From Streptomyces sp. NBC_01314 (GTDB lineage Bacteria > Actinomycetota > Actinomycetes > Streptomycetales > Streptomycetaceae), in assembly GCF_041435215.1 (NCBI RefSeq), contig NZ_CP108394.1, forward strand, positions 744,001 to 808,000: a stretch of DNA of 64,000 nucleotides, in the 5' to 3' direction. Position 1 is the stretch's first letter; each line of letters begins with the position of its first letter. The translations under genes and the position numbers were made by a program. Of the stretch, positions 51,747-61,000 are shown piece after piece. The notes beneath the pieces are model-generated. The model was not told the origin of the DNA. It ran no database searches and worked only from the letters and a program-made list of their open reading frames with translations.

Positions 51747-52790
51747 GTGCAACCAGCAGGCGGCTCGAAGCGGGTCACCATCACCGATGTCGGGCGCAGC
51801 GCGGGTGTGTCGACCTCGGCGGTGTCGAAGGTGCTGAACAACGCCTACGGGGTGAGTCCCGCGATGCGTGAGCGGGTGCAGCGGGCCATGGCCGAGCTGG
51901 GCTACCGCCCGCACGCCGCCGCCCGCGGCATGCGGGGACGCACCTACACGCTCGGCGTGCTGCTCGCGAGCATCCGCAACGCCTTCTACGCCGACCTCCT
52001 GGACGGCGTGAACACCGCTCTGCGGGGCACCGAGTACGCCCTCTTCCTCGGCTCCAGCGGCTCCTCCGAGATGGAGGAGCAGACCAGGCTGATCCACGCC
52101 ATGGTGGACCGGCAGATGGACGGCCTGATCCTGATCGCGCCCGCCGTCGCCCGCACGGAGGTGGTGCGCATCGCGGCCGAGGTGCCGACCGTGGTCATCG
52201 GCCACCACGACCCCTCCCCCGCGTACGACTGCGTGGTCAACCAGGACGGAGCCGGCGTCGACCTGGTCATCGACCACCTGGTCGCCCTGGGACACCGGGA
52301 CATCGCCCACATATCGCACCCCACGGTACGCGGCAGCCAGTGGGAACAACGCCCCGAACACCACGTCCGCGCCGCCTACCGCACCGCGATGACCCGCCAC
52401 GGCCTGGCCGACCTGACCCGCGTGGTGCACTCCGGATACTCCGACACAGGCGGCTACACCGGCGCCAGAGAACTGCTCACCTCCACCCGCCCGCCCACCG
52501 CCATCTTCGCCGGCGCGGACGTCGCCGCGACCGGCGTCTTCCGTGCTGCCGCCGAACTCGGCCTGCGCATCCCCGACGACCTCTCCCTCGCCGGATACAA
52601 CAACACCTCCGTCGCCGCACTCACCCCCGTCAACCTCACCAGCGTCGACCAGGCGGGCCCCATGATGGGCGAAACCGCCGCCCGACTGCTCCTGGAACGC
52701 ATCGAAAAGCGCCGCGACCGCGCCGTCGTCACGGCATCGACACCCCACCTCGTGACACGCGGCACCACCGCACCGCCGCCAGGCGCCTGA
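51747..52790 (+). CDS. LacI-family transcriptional regulator
   Basis: 347 residues. The HTH is RVTITDVGRSAGVSTSAVSK then VLNNAYGVSPAMRERV, with the LacI hinge ELGYRPHAAARGMRG. The effector domain has YTLGVLLASIRNAFYADLLD, DGLILIAPAVART, DLVIDHLVALGHRDIAHIS, PPTAIFAGADVAATGVFRAA and LSLAGYNNTSVAALTPVNLT. GTG 51747 is the start; GGAGAGG lies ~12 nt upstream. Four similar operators lie within 7 kb, including those in front of both GH78 genes, so it is the likely local repressor, relieved by rhamnose or a rhamnoside. Confidence 0.92.
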   Translation: MQPAGGSKRVTITDVGRSAGVSTSAVSKVLNNAYGVSPAMRERVQRAMAELGYRPHAAARGMRGRTYTLGVLLASIRNAFYADLLDGVNTALRGTEYALFLGSSGSSEMEEQTRLIHAMVDRQMDGLILIAPAVARTEVVRIAAEVPTVVIGHHDPSPAYDCVVNQDGAGVDLVIDHLVALGHRDIAHISHPTVRGSQWEQRPEHHVRAAYRTAMTRHGLADLTRVVHSGYSDTGGYTGARELLTSTRPPTAIFAGADVAATGVFRAAAELGLRIPDDLSLAGYNNTSVAALTPVNLTSVDQAGPMMGETAARLLLERIEKRRDRAVVTASTPHLVTRGTTAPPPGA

Positions 52791-52912
52791 TCAGCCGACG
52801 TCTTCGCCGGGGCGTGCGACCTGTGGCGAGCGGGCGGCATCGAACCCGCTCGATGCGCGCCGCATTTTTCTGCGCTTCCCTCTTGACGTGGCGGACATCT
52901 CCGCCCCAGGGT

Positions 52913-52924
52913 TGAGTCGTTTCA
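52913..52924. promoter_or_regulatory. LacI-type operator 2
   Basis: TGAGTCGTTTCA (reverse TGAAACGACTCA), two mismatches from TGAAACGTTTCA, 42 nt upstream of the ATG of the truncated GH78 gene. It overlaps a CGTTT-C-AAACG dyad (52918-52928) and an AACGT-GGA-ACGTT dyad follows (52926-52938). TTGACG at 52883-52888 may be a -35. Confidence 0.55.
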
Positions 52925-52966
52925 AACGTGGAACGTTGCACATGATAGTGAAGCGAGGCGGCCGAC

Positions 52967-53218
52967 ATGGGCCCAGAGCGTCCGGAGCCCGGCACCGAGG
53001 TGGTGTCGGTCCGCTTCGAGCACCGCAAGGACACGCTCGGCGTCGGCACCCCTGAACCTCGGCTGTCGTGGCAGGTCCGCACCGATGACCCTGCCTGGCG
53101 GCGGACGGCGTACCAGGTCAGGTCGGAGTGCGGCCCCACGGCACAGGTCGACTCGCCCGAGCAGGTGCTGGTGCTGGTGCTGGTGCCGCGCCCCCTCGCC
53201 GCCCTGGCCCCCGGCTGA
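52967..53218 (+). pseudogene. Truncated alpha-L-rhamnosidase (GH78), N-terminus only
   Basis: 84 codons similar to the start of non-secreted GH78 enzymes: VSVRFEHRKDTLGVGTPEPR then LSWQVRTDDPAWRRTAYQV and VDSPEQVLV. The frame then slips in a GTGCTG repeat (53165-53183, reading LVLVLV) and stops at 53218. The rest of the gene is missing; the next 200 nt hold no GH78 sequence before the secreted enzyme begins. The promoter-side operator is intact. Confidence 0.7.
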
Positions 53219-53419
53219 ACCGGCTGCCACCACCGGCTGCGGTACCAGACCACGACGTCACCGCACCGCTCTCGCCGAAGACGGCGGCGCCGACGCTGCC
53301 GGCGCCCTGAAGTCCTTGCTGACGGCACGGCGGGCCGACGTCCATCACGCACATCGTGCTTCGCGGCGACGACACAGGCCGCGTACCCCTACTGCCTGAA
53401 CGATCCAGATGGAGATGCC
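53219..53419. other. Gap before the secreted rhamnosidase
   Basis: 200 nt with no gene. A GGAG-containing RBS lies 6 nt before ATG 53420. No clear promoter was assigned. Confidence 0.4.
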
Positions 53420-56400
53420 ATGGTCCGTAAACGCTCACTTCTGTTGGTACTCCTCAGAGGGCTTCTCGTATGCGCCGTGGTCGGAGGCACGGCGGTCCTA
53501 CCCGGCTCCGTCTCCCCCGCCGCGTCGGCCTCGGACTCGTCGTTCTCCATAAAGGCGCTGACCACCAACGGCCGGGTGAACCCGCTGGGCATCGGAGATG
53601 AGGACCCGGTCTTCGGCTGGCAGTCGACGTCGGACCGGCGGGCAACCTCGCAGAAGGCCTACGAGATCCAAGTCGGACGCACGCCGGGGTCGGCCGATGT
53701 GTGGTCGTCCGGCAAGGTGGCGTCCGACCGCCAGGTCGGTGTCCGGTACGGCGGTCCCGATCTGAAGCCGGCCACACGGTACTACTGGCGGGTGCGGGCC
53801 TGGGACGACAGGAAGACCGCGAGCGCGTGGAGCGCGCACGCGTCCTTCGAGACAGGCCTGCTGGACTCCGGCGACTGGGACGACGCCCAGTGGATCACTC
53901 GTCCCGCGGCTCCGAGCGAGCTGGACAAGTGGACCGACTACGTCGCCACGGTCGACTTCAAGATCGACAGCAATGCCTTCGGCATGTTCCTGCGGGCCTC
54001 CGACGCGAGCAACGGTTACATGTGGCAGTTCAACGTCACGGGCCCGACCCCCATGCTGAGACTGCACCAGCAGGTCAAGGGCAACTACAGCGTGGTGCAG
54101 GAAATAGACCTCGCGCCCTACGGTTTCACCAACGCCAGTCTCCTCGCCGGCCGGCACACCGTCCGCTACGACGTGGTGGGCACCACCATCAAGACGACTC
54201 TCGACGGCAAGCTGGTCAACACCTTCACGGACGCCACGTTCAGCAAGGGCTACATCGGTTTCCGCACCCACGGATGCTGCGGCGAACGGGGAACCGTCTA
54301 CGACGCCGTCGTGACCGGCACCGACGGCGGCACGCTGCTCGACACCGACTTCGCCGCCGACCAGAACCCGTTCACCGGCGGTGAGATCGTCGACTCCGCC
54401 CTCGTGGTCTCCGGCACCACGGACGCCCTCGGCGGGCCCGCGGTCCGGCCGCTGCCACTGCTGCGAAAGGGCTTCGCGACCAAGGCCGGCAAGAAGGTCG
54501 CCTCCGCACGCGTCTACGCCTCGGCGCTCGGCGTCTACGAGCTGGAGATCAACGGCAAGCCGGTCGGCGACCAGGTACTCGCCCCGGGCTGGACGAACTA
54601 CCACAAGCGCATCCAGTCCCAGACCTACGACGTGACGAAGTTGCTCGCCCGCGGCCCGAACGCGATCGGCGCATCCCTGGCGAACGGCTGGTGGGCCGGC
54701 AAGGTCGGACTCGGCTGGAGCCACCAGTACGGGGACGCCCCCGCTCTCGTGGCGAAGCTGCGCATCACCTACACCGACGGCTCCATCCAGTGGATCGCCA
54801 CGGACGGTTCGTGGAAGTCGGCGGACGGCCCCTACGTCAAGGCCGACCTGCAGGACGGCGAGACCTACGACGCCCGTCTGAAGCCGTCGGGCTGGAGCCG
54901 GCCCGGATTCGACGACGCGAAGTGGGAGCCCGCCGCGAGCCTGGAACCCCGCACCGCCCTGCTGGTCCCGCAGAGCGACGAGCCGGTCCGCCGGACCCAG
55001 GTCCTCAAGGCCCGCAAGATGACCGAGCCCACCACCGGAACCTACGTCTACGACCTCGGTCAGAACATGGTCGGCGTGTCCCGGCTGGCCCTCACCGGAT
55101 CCGCCGGCCAGACCGTCAAGATCCGCTACGCGGAGGTGCTCAACAAGAACGGCACCCTCTACACCGACAACTTCCGCACCGCCCGGGTCACCGACCGCTA
55201 CGTCTTCGCCAAGACCGGGACGGTGACCTACGAGCCCACCTTCACCCAGCACGGGTTCCGCTACATCGAGATCACCGGGGTGAGCAAGGCTCCCGCGCTC
55301 TCCGACGTCAAGGGTGTCGTGTGGGGGTCCGACCTCCCGTCCACCGGCGCGCTGAAGACCTCTGACACCATGCTGAACCAGTTGGTGAGCAACATCTCCT
55401 GGAGTCAGCGGGGCAACTTCCTCTCCATCCCCACCGACACCCCGGCCCGCGACGAACGCCTGGGATGGACGGGAGACATCAGCCTGTTCGCACCGACGGC
55501 CAACTACCTGGTCGACACCCGGGCGTTCCTGTCCCACTGGATGGCGGACGTCCGCAACTCCCAGTACGCCAACGGTGACCTGCCCGCGGTCGTACCGACC
55601 CCGCAGGGCCAGTTCGGCGACAGCGGTGTCGGCTGGTCCGACGTGATGATCACCGTGCCCTACTCCGTGTGGCGCTCCTACGACGACACCCGCATCCTGC
55701 GGGAGAACTACCCCGCCATGCAGAAGTTCTTCCAGTTCGTGCGCGACAGCGCCGGAGCGGACCTTCTCGAACCCGGCCGCACCACGTTCTTCACCAACGA
55801 CTGGCTGCACCTGGACGACCCCACCGAGCAGGGAATCCTGGGCACGGCCTACTACGCCGAGAACGCCCGCATGATGGCGGAGATCGCCAAGGCCCTGGGC
55901 GACGACGCGGGTGCGTCCGACTACAGCAAGCTCTCCGCCGACATCCGTGACGCCTTCACCAAGGCCTACGTCGCAGCCGACGGCACCGTCAAGCGCAACT
56001 CGCAGACCGGATACGCGATGGCCCTCGGCATGGACCTCGTCTCGGACCCGGCCCTGGTCGAGAAGGTCGGCGAGAAGTTCGTGGCCAAACTGGCGCTCAC
56101 CGACAACCACCTGCGGACCGGCTTCATCGGCACACCGCTGCTGCTCCCCGCGCTGAGCAAAATAGGCCGGGACGACCTCGCCTACAAGATGCTGCTCCAC
56201 AAGGACTACCCGTCCTGGGGCTACGAGGTCGCCAACGGTGCCACCACCATGTGGGAGCGCTGGAACTCGATCATGCCCAACGGCGACTTCGGCCCGGTCG
56301 ACATGAACTCCTTCAACCACTACGCCTACGGCGCCGTGGGCGACTGGATGTTCCAGAACATCGGTGGCCTCTCCGCGATCGAGCCCGGTTACAAGCGCTC

Positions 56401-56719
56401 CCGCATCGCGCCGATGCCCGGCGGAAACCTGACCAAAGGCTCAGGAAGCCTCGCCACCGTCTACGGCCCTCTCTCCTCGAAGTGGAGCACCCGCAACGGC
56501 ACTCTCGACCTGAAGGTGAGCGTGCCGGTCAACACCGTCGCGGAGGTTCACGTGCCGTCGAAGACCCGCGAAGCGGTCACCGAGGGCGGCCGACCGGCCG
56601 CCGCCGCCAAGGGAGTCCGATTCCTCCGGATGGAGAACGGGGCCGCCGTGTTCGAGGTCGGGTCGGGCTCCTACCGCTTCGGCGTCCGCGGCGGCGACAC
56701 CAAGGAGGCCACCGGGTAA
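53420..56719 (+). CDS. Secreted alpha-L-rhamnosidase, GH78
   Basis: 1099 residues with a Sec signal peptide (SLLLVLLRGLLVCAVVGGTA, cleavage after ASA near residue 40). Domain order: Fn3-like (VFGWQSTSDRRATSQKAYEI), a concanavalin-type CBM module (YVATVDFKIDSNAFGMFLRA ... GCCGERGTVYDAVVTG), the GH78 N-terminal domains (VYASALGVYELEINGKPVGD, LGQNMVGVSRLALTG), the (alpha/alpha)6 catalytic domain and a C-terminal beta domain. Catalytic-site motif DTPARDERLGWTGDISLF holds the acidic residues and GATTMWERWNS the second Glu. It cuts terminal rhamnose from plant or gum polysaccharide outside the cell. It resembles the S. avermitilis Rha78A layout. Confidence 0.93.
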   Translation: MVRKRSLLLVLLRGLLVCAVVGGTAVLPGSVSPAASASDSSFSIKALTTNGRVNPLGIGDEDPVFGWQSTSDRRATSQKAYEIQVGRTPGSADVWSSGKVASDRQVGVRYGGPDLKPATRYYWRVRAWDDRKTASAWSAHASFETGLLDSGDWDDAQWITRPAAPSELDKWTDYVATVDFKIDSNAFGMFLRASDASNGYMWQFNVTGPTPMLRLHQQVKGNYSVVQEIDLAPYGFTNASLLAGRHTVRYDVVGTTIKTTLDGKLVNTFTDATFSKGYIGFRTHGCCGERGTVYDAVVTGTDGGTLLDTDFAADQNPFTGGEIVDSALVVSGTTDALGGPAVRPLPLLRKGFATKAGKKVASARVYASALGVYELEINGKPVGDQVLAPGWTNYHKRIQSQTYDVTKLLARGPNAIGASLANGWWAGKVGLGWSHQYGDAPALVAKLRITYTDGSIQWIATDGSWKSADGPYVKADLQDGETYDARLKPSGWSRPGFDDAKWEPAASLEPRTALLVPQSDEPVRRTQVLKARKMTEPTTGTYVYDLGQNMVGVSRLALTGSAGQTVKIRYAEVLNKNGTLYTDNFRTARVTDRYVFAKTGTVTYEPTFTQHGFRYIEITGVSKAPALSDVKGVVWGSDLPSTGALKTSDTMLNQLVSNISWSQRGNFLSIPTDTPARDERLGWTGDISLFAPTANYLVDTRAFLSHWMADVRNSQYANGDLPAVVPTPQGQFGDSGVGWSDVMITVPYSVWRSYDDTRILRENYPAMQKFFQFVRDSAGADLLEPGRTTFFTNDWLHLDDPTEQGILGTAYYAENARMMAEIAKALGDDAGASDYSKLSADIRDAFTKAYVAADGTVKRNSQTGYAMALGMDLVSDPALVEKVGEKFVAKLALTDNHLRTGFIGTPLLLPALSKIGRDDLAYKMLLHKDYPSWGYEVANGATTMWERWNSIMPNGDFGPVDMNSFNHYAYGAVGDWMFQNIGGLSAIEPGYKRSRIAPMPGGNLTKGSGSLATVYGPLSSKWSTRNGTLDLKVSVPVNTVAEVHVPSKTREAVTEGGRPAAAAKGVRFLRMENGAAVFEVGSGSYRFGVRGGDTKEATG

Positions 56720-56897
56720 CCGACCCACCTGGTGGCGAACCGGAAGGCTCCGGACACGCCGACGGCAAGCCGGCGGGCCTTTGTTTCCACCATGTCCATG
56801 AACATGGATCCACGTCCGGCTCCCCGTCGAAGGGTGTTCCGGCTCCACGACCCCCGGTCGCGCTTGCCGGCCGGACAGCGGTCGCTGTCACTGACGT

Positions 56898-56938
56898 CGA
56901 TCCCCTGCCGACACAGATCCTGTGTCGGCAGGGGATCG
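56898..56938. terminator. Perfect 19-bp hairpin
   Basis: CGATCCCCTGCCGACACAG (56898-56916), loop ATC, then its exact complement to 56938. No U-tract. Strong enough to stop transcription; it may also be a relic of a mobile element end or a site for a DNA-binding protein. Confidence 0.6.
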
Positions 56939-57023
56939 TGGCCTCCAGAACCCTGTAGCGGCCCTGAAGTCCGCTCCCATCGGCTGTGGCGAGGCACGGG
57001 CGCAGCCGAGTCGCAGCCAGAGG

Positions 57024-57069
57024 GGCCAGGCGGCCAGGCGGCCAGGCGGCCAGGCGGCCAGGCGGCCAG
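57024..57069. repeat. Octamer tandem repeat
   Basis: GGCCAGGC repeated 5.75 times without a mismatch. It lies in a gene-free stretch. Likely replication slippage. Confidence 0.7.
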
Positions 57070-57269
57070 AGAGCGAACACACGAACCGCTTTCCCGTGGC
57101 AACGGTTCCCTCCGCCGCATCGTCCAAGACGAAGATCCGCTTTCGCCGTCCTCGCCACGCACGATTGCCCCGCCACCCTCGCCGTCGGCCAACCGTCAAC
57201 CCCTCAGCGCACTCTCCCCGTTGATACGCAGACCCCCGGGACGAGTTTGCCGAGCCTGGCTGACGTCGT

Positions 57270-57366
57270 CAGTCACAGCTCGATCTTCATCGCCCATGAC
57301 CTCGCCGAAGCACTCAAGGTCGGTGACCGGATCGCGATCACGCGTGACGAAGAGTTCGTTCAGTAG
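57270..57366 (+). pseudogene. C-terminal fragment of a ProV/OpuAA-type ABC ATPase
   Basis: One frame ends SSIFIAHDLAEALKVGDRIA then ITRDEEFVQ and TAG, close to the H-loop region of glycine-betaine/proline ABC ATPases (FITHDLDEA--LGDRIAIM-DG-IVQ). Walker A, signature and Walker B are all missing upstream. Confidence 0.55.
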
Positions 57367-57581
57367 GAACGCGTGAATTCGAGACCCCCGGACGGCCCGG
57401 GTCAGCGGCCGCCCCCAGCAGGTGAGGCTTCGTCGCAGCCCCTTGCCGAGCCCATGATCCATGGCTACTCGGAACTGCCCCGACCTTGAGCGGTCACCGA
57501 CTCTCCGGCCGGCGTCCGCGCCGATCGGCATACCGATGTCGCTCGGCGCCAGGATGTCCGCGACAAGTAGCCGCGATCGCA

Positions 57582-57593
57582 TAAAACGTTTCA
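57582..57593. promoter_or_regulatory. LacI-type operator 3
   Basis: TAAAACGTTTCA, one mismatch from TGAAACGTTTCA, about 510 nt upstream of the large GH78-like gene. Its core AAACGTTT is a perfect palindrome. It may act with operator 4 by looping. Confidence 0.5.
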
Positions 57594-58001
57594 CACCCCG
57601 ACTGGGCACGACATCGGACACGCCCCTACGAGAGCCGCACCAAAAGGCATACGACAGCGGGAAGTTCGGTTTCCCTGAACCTGTTCGAGAGCTGGATCCC
57701 GAACCTGTTCCAGAGCTGGATACGGAGCTGGATCCGGCCCCGTCCGCCCGCGGCCTTTCCAACGCCGACCATCATCCGACGGAATCGCCGAGGCGTCGCC
57801 GCAAGACGATACCGGCTGAGGACACAGGCCTCAGGTGCAGGTCACAGTGGACAGACAGCTCCTCCTCGCTCCACCGGGCGGGCCACCGACTCCGCGGAGT
57901 CCCTTCACGCGGTCACCCAGTGGGGTCTGCCGCGGTCCGCGCCTATCAGACGCGCACAAAACTTTCCTTCGCTAATCGGTTTCAGCAATGTGACGGGAAC
58001 G
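57594..58001. other. Gene-free stretch between operator 3 and the promoter
   Basis: About 400 nt. The open frame through it lacks a start with RBS and shows no family resemblance. Two near-copies of GAACCTGTTC...GAGCTGGAT lie near 57678-57730 (micro-repeat). Confidence 0.4.
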
Positions 58002-58030
58002 TTGACAGTCCCGCATATGCCCCTCAGGAT
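58002..58030 (+). promoter_or_regulatory. Promoter of the large GH78-like gene
   Basis: -35 TTGACA (58002-58007), 17-nt spacer, -10 CAGGAT (58025-58030). The expected transcript start is near 58037, giving a ~63-nt leader that contains operator 4. Confidence 0.6.
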
Positions 58031-58077
58031 GTCAGCCACTCCACTCCACCCCTGGCTGGAAACTCCCCCCTGCCGAT

Positions 58078-58089
58078 TGAAACGTATCA
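58078..58089. promoter_or_regulatory. LacI-type operator 4
   Basis: TGAAACGTATCA, one mismatch from TGAAACGTTTCA, inside TTGA-AACGTA-TCAA, 11 nt upstream of the GTG start and about 41 nt after the expected transcript start: a roadblock position. Confidence 0.65.
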
Positions 58090-58099
58090 AGGATCGCCC

Positions 58100-61000
58100 G
58101 TGCAGCCTGTCGCCCCTCTCTTCCCCATAGCCAGAAGCCGCCGAAGAGCCAGCAGAGCCGGCACTCCTCGCGCTCTCCTGCTGGTGGTGCTCACCGCCTG
58201 GTTCGCCCTCGTCGGCGGCTTGACCGGACAGCTACCCCTGGCAATCGCCGCTCAGGACGCTCCCACAAGGCTGACCGTGAACAGCCTGACCACGCCCGTC
58301 GACGTGGCCCCCGACTCCACACCGCAGCTCGGCTGGCAGGTCGGCGACGACCGGCAGACCGCTTACCAGGTCCAGGTCGCCACCACCTCCGCGGCGCTGA
58401 CCGGAACCCCTGACGTATGGGACTCGGGCCAGGTCACCTCCACGGCCAACGGCAACGTCTCCTACGACGGCCCGGCTCTGACGAGCTCCTCCCGCTACTC
58501 CTGGCGTATCCGCACCTGGGACTCCTCGGATACAGCTTCCCCCTGGTCGGCAGCCGCCTCCTTCGGCACCGGACCGGGCACCACCTGGTCCGGGGCCACC
58601 CCGGTCTGGAGCGGCACCCCGACCGCATGGACCGACTACACCTTCCGGGGCAGCTTCGTCATCAACGCCAAGTACGCCAGTGTCACCTTCCGCGCCCAGA
58701 ACACCAGCAACTACTACCTGTGGCAGTTCAAGGGCAACGGCGAGAACACCATCGCCCCCCAGGTCCAGAAGAACGGCACCTTCACCGCCCTCAAGACCGC
58801 CCAGACCCTCCCCCTCACCCTCACCACCGGCTCCACCTACGACTTCAAGATCGTCGCCTCCGGCTCGACCTTCACCACCTCCCTCAAGGCACACTCCGAC
58901 ACCACCTGGACACAGGTCGACACCACCACCGACACCACGTTCAACTCGGGCGGCATCGGGTTCCGCACCGGGCTGACCGAGCAGGCCACCTTCGACGACA
59001 TCACCGTGACGGACAGCGGTGACCAGTCCCTTTACAGCAACGACTTCAACGACTCCGACAACGCCGACTTCACCTGCGGCACGATCCTGAGCGACGCGCT
59101 GTTCGTCGACAAGGCGAAGAACTGCGGCACCGGGTTCCCGACCGCCTGGACGAACTACACGTTCCAGGGCAGCTTCGTCATCAACGCCAAGTACGCCAGT
59201 GTCACCTTCCGCGCCCAGAACACCAGCAACTACTACCTGTGGCAGTTCAAGGGCAACGGCGAGAACACCATCGCCCCCCAGGTCCAGAAGAACGGCACCT
59301 TCTCCGCCCTCAAGACCGCCCAGGCCCTCCCCCTCACCCTCACCACCGGCTCCACCTACGACTTCAAGATCGTCGCCTCCGGCTCGACCTTCACCACCTC
59401 CCTCAAGGCACACTCCGACACCACCTGGACACAGGTCGACACCACCACCGACACCACCTTCTCCGCCGGTGGCATCGGGTTCCGCACCGGCAGCACCGAG
59501 CAGGCCACCTACGACGACCTCACCGTCACCGACCCCAACAACCGCACGCTGTACAGCAACGACTTCAGCGACGCCACCAACGCCGACTTCACCTGCGGCA
59601 CCATCACGAGCGGCGCGCTGGCCGTCGGCACGAGCAAGAACTGCGGCACCGGGCTGCTGACGGTTCCGAGCTGGACCTTCCTCCGCGGCACCACCAAGCT
59701 GGCCACCGGCAAGAGCGTCGCCTGGGCCCACCTGTACGCCACGGGCGCCTCCACCACCCCGGCACGGCAGTACGTCTACAAGCTGTGGGTCAACGGCAGC
59801 TTCGTCGGCGTCGGCCCGACCCGCTCGGTCGGCTCCGAGGCCCGCTACGACGGCTACGACGTCACATCCCTGCTGAACGCGGGCGCCACCAACACCATCG
59901 GCGCGCTCGCCTACACCACCAGCAGCCAACGCTTCCTCGCCAAACTGGTGGTCCGGTACACCGACGGCACCACCAAGACCTTCGGCACGGGTTCCCACTG
60001 GAAGGCCCTCGACGGCACCCCGATCCTGCCGAACGTCGGCTCCATCGGCACCAGTTACTACACGGCACCCAAGGAGAACTTCGACGCCCGCCGCTACCCG
60101 TTCGGCTTCGCCACGCCCTCCTTCGACGCCTCCGCCTGGCCCTCGGCGGTCACCAAGAGCGCCTTCACCGACCTCCAGCCGACGCCCACCGCGAAGGTCC
60201 GGCAGACGTTCAAGACGCCCGTCTCGGTCACCGAGTACTCCTCCGGCAACTACTTCATCGACTACGGCCGCACCTGGATCGGTGGTCTGTCCCTGAACCT
60301 GACCGGCACCTCCGGGCAGGTGGTCGACATCCGCTACGGCGAGGTCACCTCCGGCACCAACACGGTCAAGTACCAGACGTCGGGCGGCAACACCTACCAG
60401 GACAAGTGGGTCCTGAAGTCCGGCAGCCAGCAGCTGGAAACCTGGGGCCCGCGCGTCTTCCGGTACGTCCAGGTCATCGGCGCCCCCACCGGGCTGACCG
60501 AGACCGACTTCAAGGCCGAGGCGTACCTCTACCCGTTCGACGAGTCGGCAGGCGTCTTCGACTCCTCCGACACCTCGCTCAACAAGGTCTGGGCGCTGTC
60601 CCGCAACACCATCGAGGCGACCAACCTGAACCTGTACGTCGACTCGTGGGAGCGCGAACGCGACATCTACGAGGCCGACACCTACCTCCAGCTCATGGGC
60701 CACCTCTACACCGGCGGCGACGCGACACTGGGCGACTACTCGCTGAGCTTCCTGAAGTCCAACCGCACCTGGCCCACCGAGTGGCCCATGTACGTCATCC
60801 TGGCCATGCACGACAGCTATGAGACGACCGGCAACACCACCCCGCTGTCCGCCGCGTACACCGCGCTGCAGGGCAAGCTGCCGGACGAGTGGTTCGAGTC
60901 CTCGACCGGCCTGATCCACAAGACGACCGGTAGCTCGGGTGCCAGCAGCTGCAACGACTGCGACATCGTCGACTGGCCCACCTCCGAGCGCGACGGTTAC

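Larger units (their letters stand above)
56720..57269. other. Gene-free stretch after the rhamnosidase
   Basis: 550 nt without a gene. It contains a CGCCG/CGGCG hairpin followed by GGGCCTTTGTTT (about 56759-56787, likely terminator), an inverted repeat CCATGT-CCATGA-ACATGG (56790-56807), the long hairpin at 56898-56938 and the octamer repeat at 57024-57069. Confidence 0.5.

Noticed and set aside
53498-56320. A 940-codon minus-strand open frame opposite the rhamnosidase
   Set aside because: Same cause: antisense shadow without motifs or RBS.
57024-57069. Octamer repeats as a CRISPR array
   Set aside because: No spacers, unit of 8 bp and no cas genes.
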